Source: Hemibagrus wyckioides
Lineage: Eukaryota > Chordata > Actinopteri > Siluriformes > Bagridae
Direction of reading: 5' to 3'
DNA length: 64,000 nt
NCBI RefSeq assembly: GCF_019097595.1
Contig: NC_080727.1
Coordinates: forward strand, 11,259,001 to 11,323,000
In this document: one piece after another, positions 63,490 to 64,000 of the stretch
Numbering within the stretch: position 1 is the first letter of the stretch
How the letters are laid out: every line of letters starts with the position of its first letter
Notes under the pieces: generated by a model
What the model saw: only the letters and a program-made list of their open reading frames with translations
Database searches by the model: none
What the model was told of the DNA's origin: nothing
Program-made: the position numbers and the translations under genes

Positions 63490-64000
63490 TTTGTCCATTT
63501 CTAAGATAAGACAGAACTTTATTAATGCCGAAGACTACTTCAAGAATACATGAGAAATAAATATAAATGAAATATGCTACATATACAAAATGTACAGAAA
63601 AAGGTGCTTGAGAAATAAGATGATATTGCACATGGTATGATCTTGAACGTGACATTGCACATTGTGTGATCTTGCAGATGGTATGATATTAACTTTCAAT
63701 TTACAATATGTTATAGTGCACATAATAATACAGTAATACAGTCAGTGATGATTGTGTCAGCTCTGCTCCGTACTGATTGGGGAGGAGTTTTATAGTTTGA
63801 AGGCTGCTGGTAGGTAAGACCTCCTGTGGTGTTCTGTGGTTATCCTCTGTGGTCTCTGTAGTCCATGGCTTAACATGCTCCGGTAGGACTCCAGTGTCAC
63901 ATGCAGTGGGTGTGACGCATTGTTAAGGATACTGAGAAGTTTCCTCAGCATTCTCCTCTCAGACACCTCAACCAAAGACTCCAGCTTCACTCCCAAGACT
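63490..64000 (-). mobile_element. LINE 3' end, third remnant
   Basis: Minus strand reads KLESLVEVSERRMLRKLLSI, LNNASHPLHVTLESYRS and SYLPAAFKL (63790-64000), homologous to the remnant at 26930, then a 3' UTR-like tail to about 63500. Continues off the right edge. Confidence 0.7.

Overview
The window is vertebrate nuclear DNA, most likely from a ray-finned fish. The evidence is short exons with GT-AG introns, two recognisable vertebrate genes, and a fish-type repeat load: Tc1/mariner elements, Tigger/pogo-like elements, hAT fragments, L1 and other LINEs, Ty3/gypsy of the Gmr1 type, tRNA-derived SINEs and many TA, TG and TC microsatellites. A catfish or related otophysan is a guess from repeat flavour only. 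All identifications come from reading the sequence and remembered family motifs; no search was run.

Positions 1-34987 (+) hold the 3' three quarters of jakmip2 (Janus kinase and microtubule-interacting protein 2, also called NECC1), a long coiled-coil Golgi/cytoskeletal protein of neurons and neuroendocrine cells. Eighteen coding exons (3329-34558) give 611 codons, roughly residue 200 to the C-terminus of the family protein. Every intron is phase 0. One intron uses a GC donor. The usual last exon encodes a short hydrophobic tail; a further exon at 34928 could supply a different, soluble tail. The 5' exons lie left of the window.

Positions about 35000-42300 are the 3' flank of jakmip2 and intergenic DNA. 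They contain a perfect 100-bp palindrome (36315-36414), an antisense LINE relic (38460-39010), a SINE (about 41039-41230) and microsatellites.

Positions 42330-62680 (+) hold the promoter and first eleven coding exons of fnip1 (folliculin-interacting protein 1), 401 codons plus two bases; the rest of the gene lies to the right. The promoter has a CACGTG E-box of CLEAR type and a CCAAT box. This fits the known circuit in which FLCN-FNIP controls TFEB/TFE3 through RagC/D and those factors act back on the pathway's own genes. The two genes are unrelated in function and lie head to tail.

The introns carry most of the unusual structure. There is an antisense L1 split at a TA by a Tigger-like element (1-2760), a near-complete Tc1-like element with IR/DR ends (12790-14164), and a Gmr1-type gypsy relic with integrase ahead of reverse transcriptase (16299-18960). 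A multi-level nest of transposons lies at 27555-31656. A Tc1 chimera sits inside a 45-bp inverted repeat that starts 18 bp after fnip1 exon 2 (50975-52232), and a second Gmr1-type relic in antisense lies at about 61230-62350. None of the mobile-element reading frames appears intact. I found no rRNA, tRNA gene, CRISPR array or bacterial-type operon.
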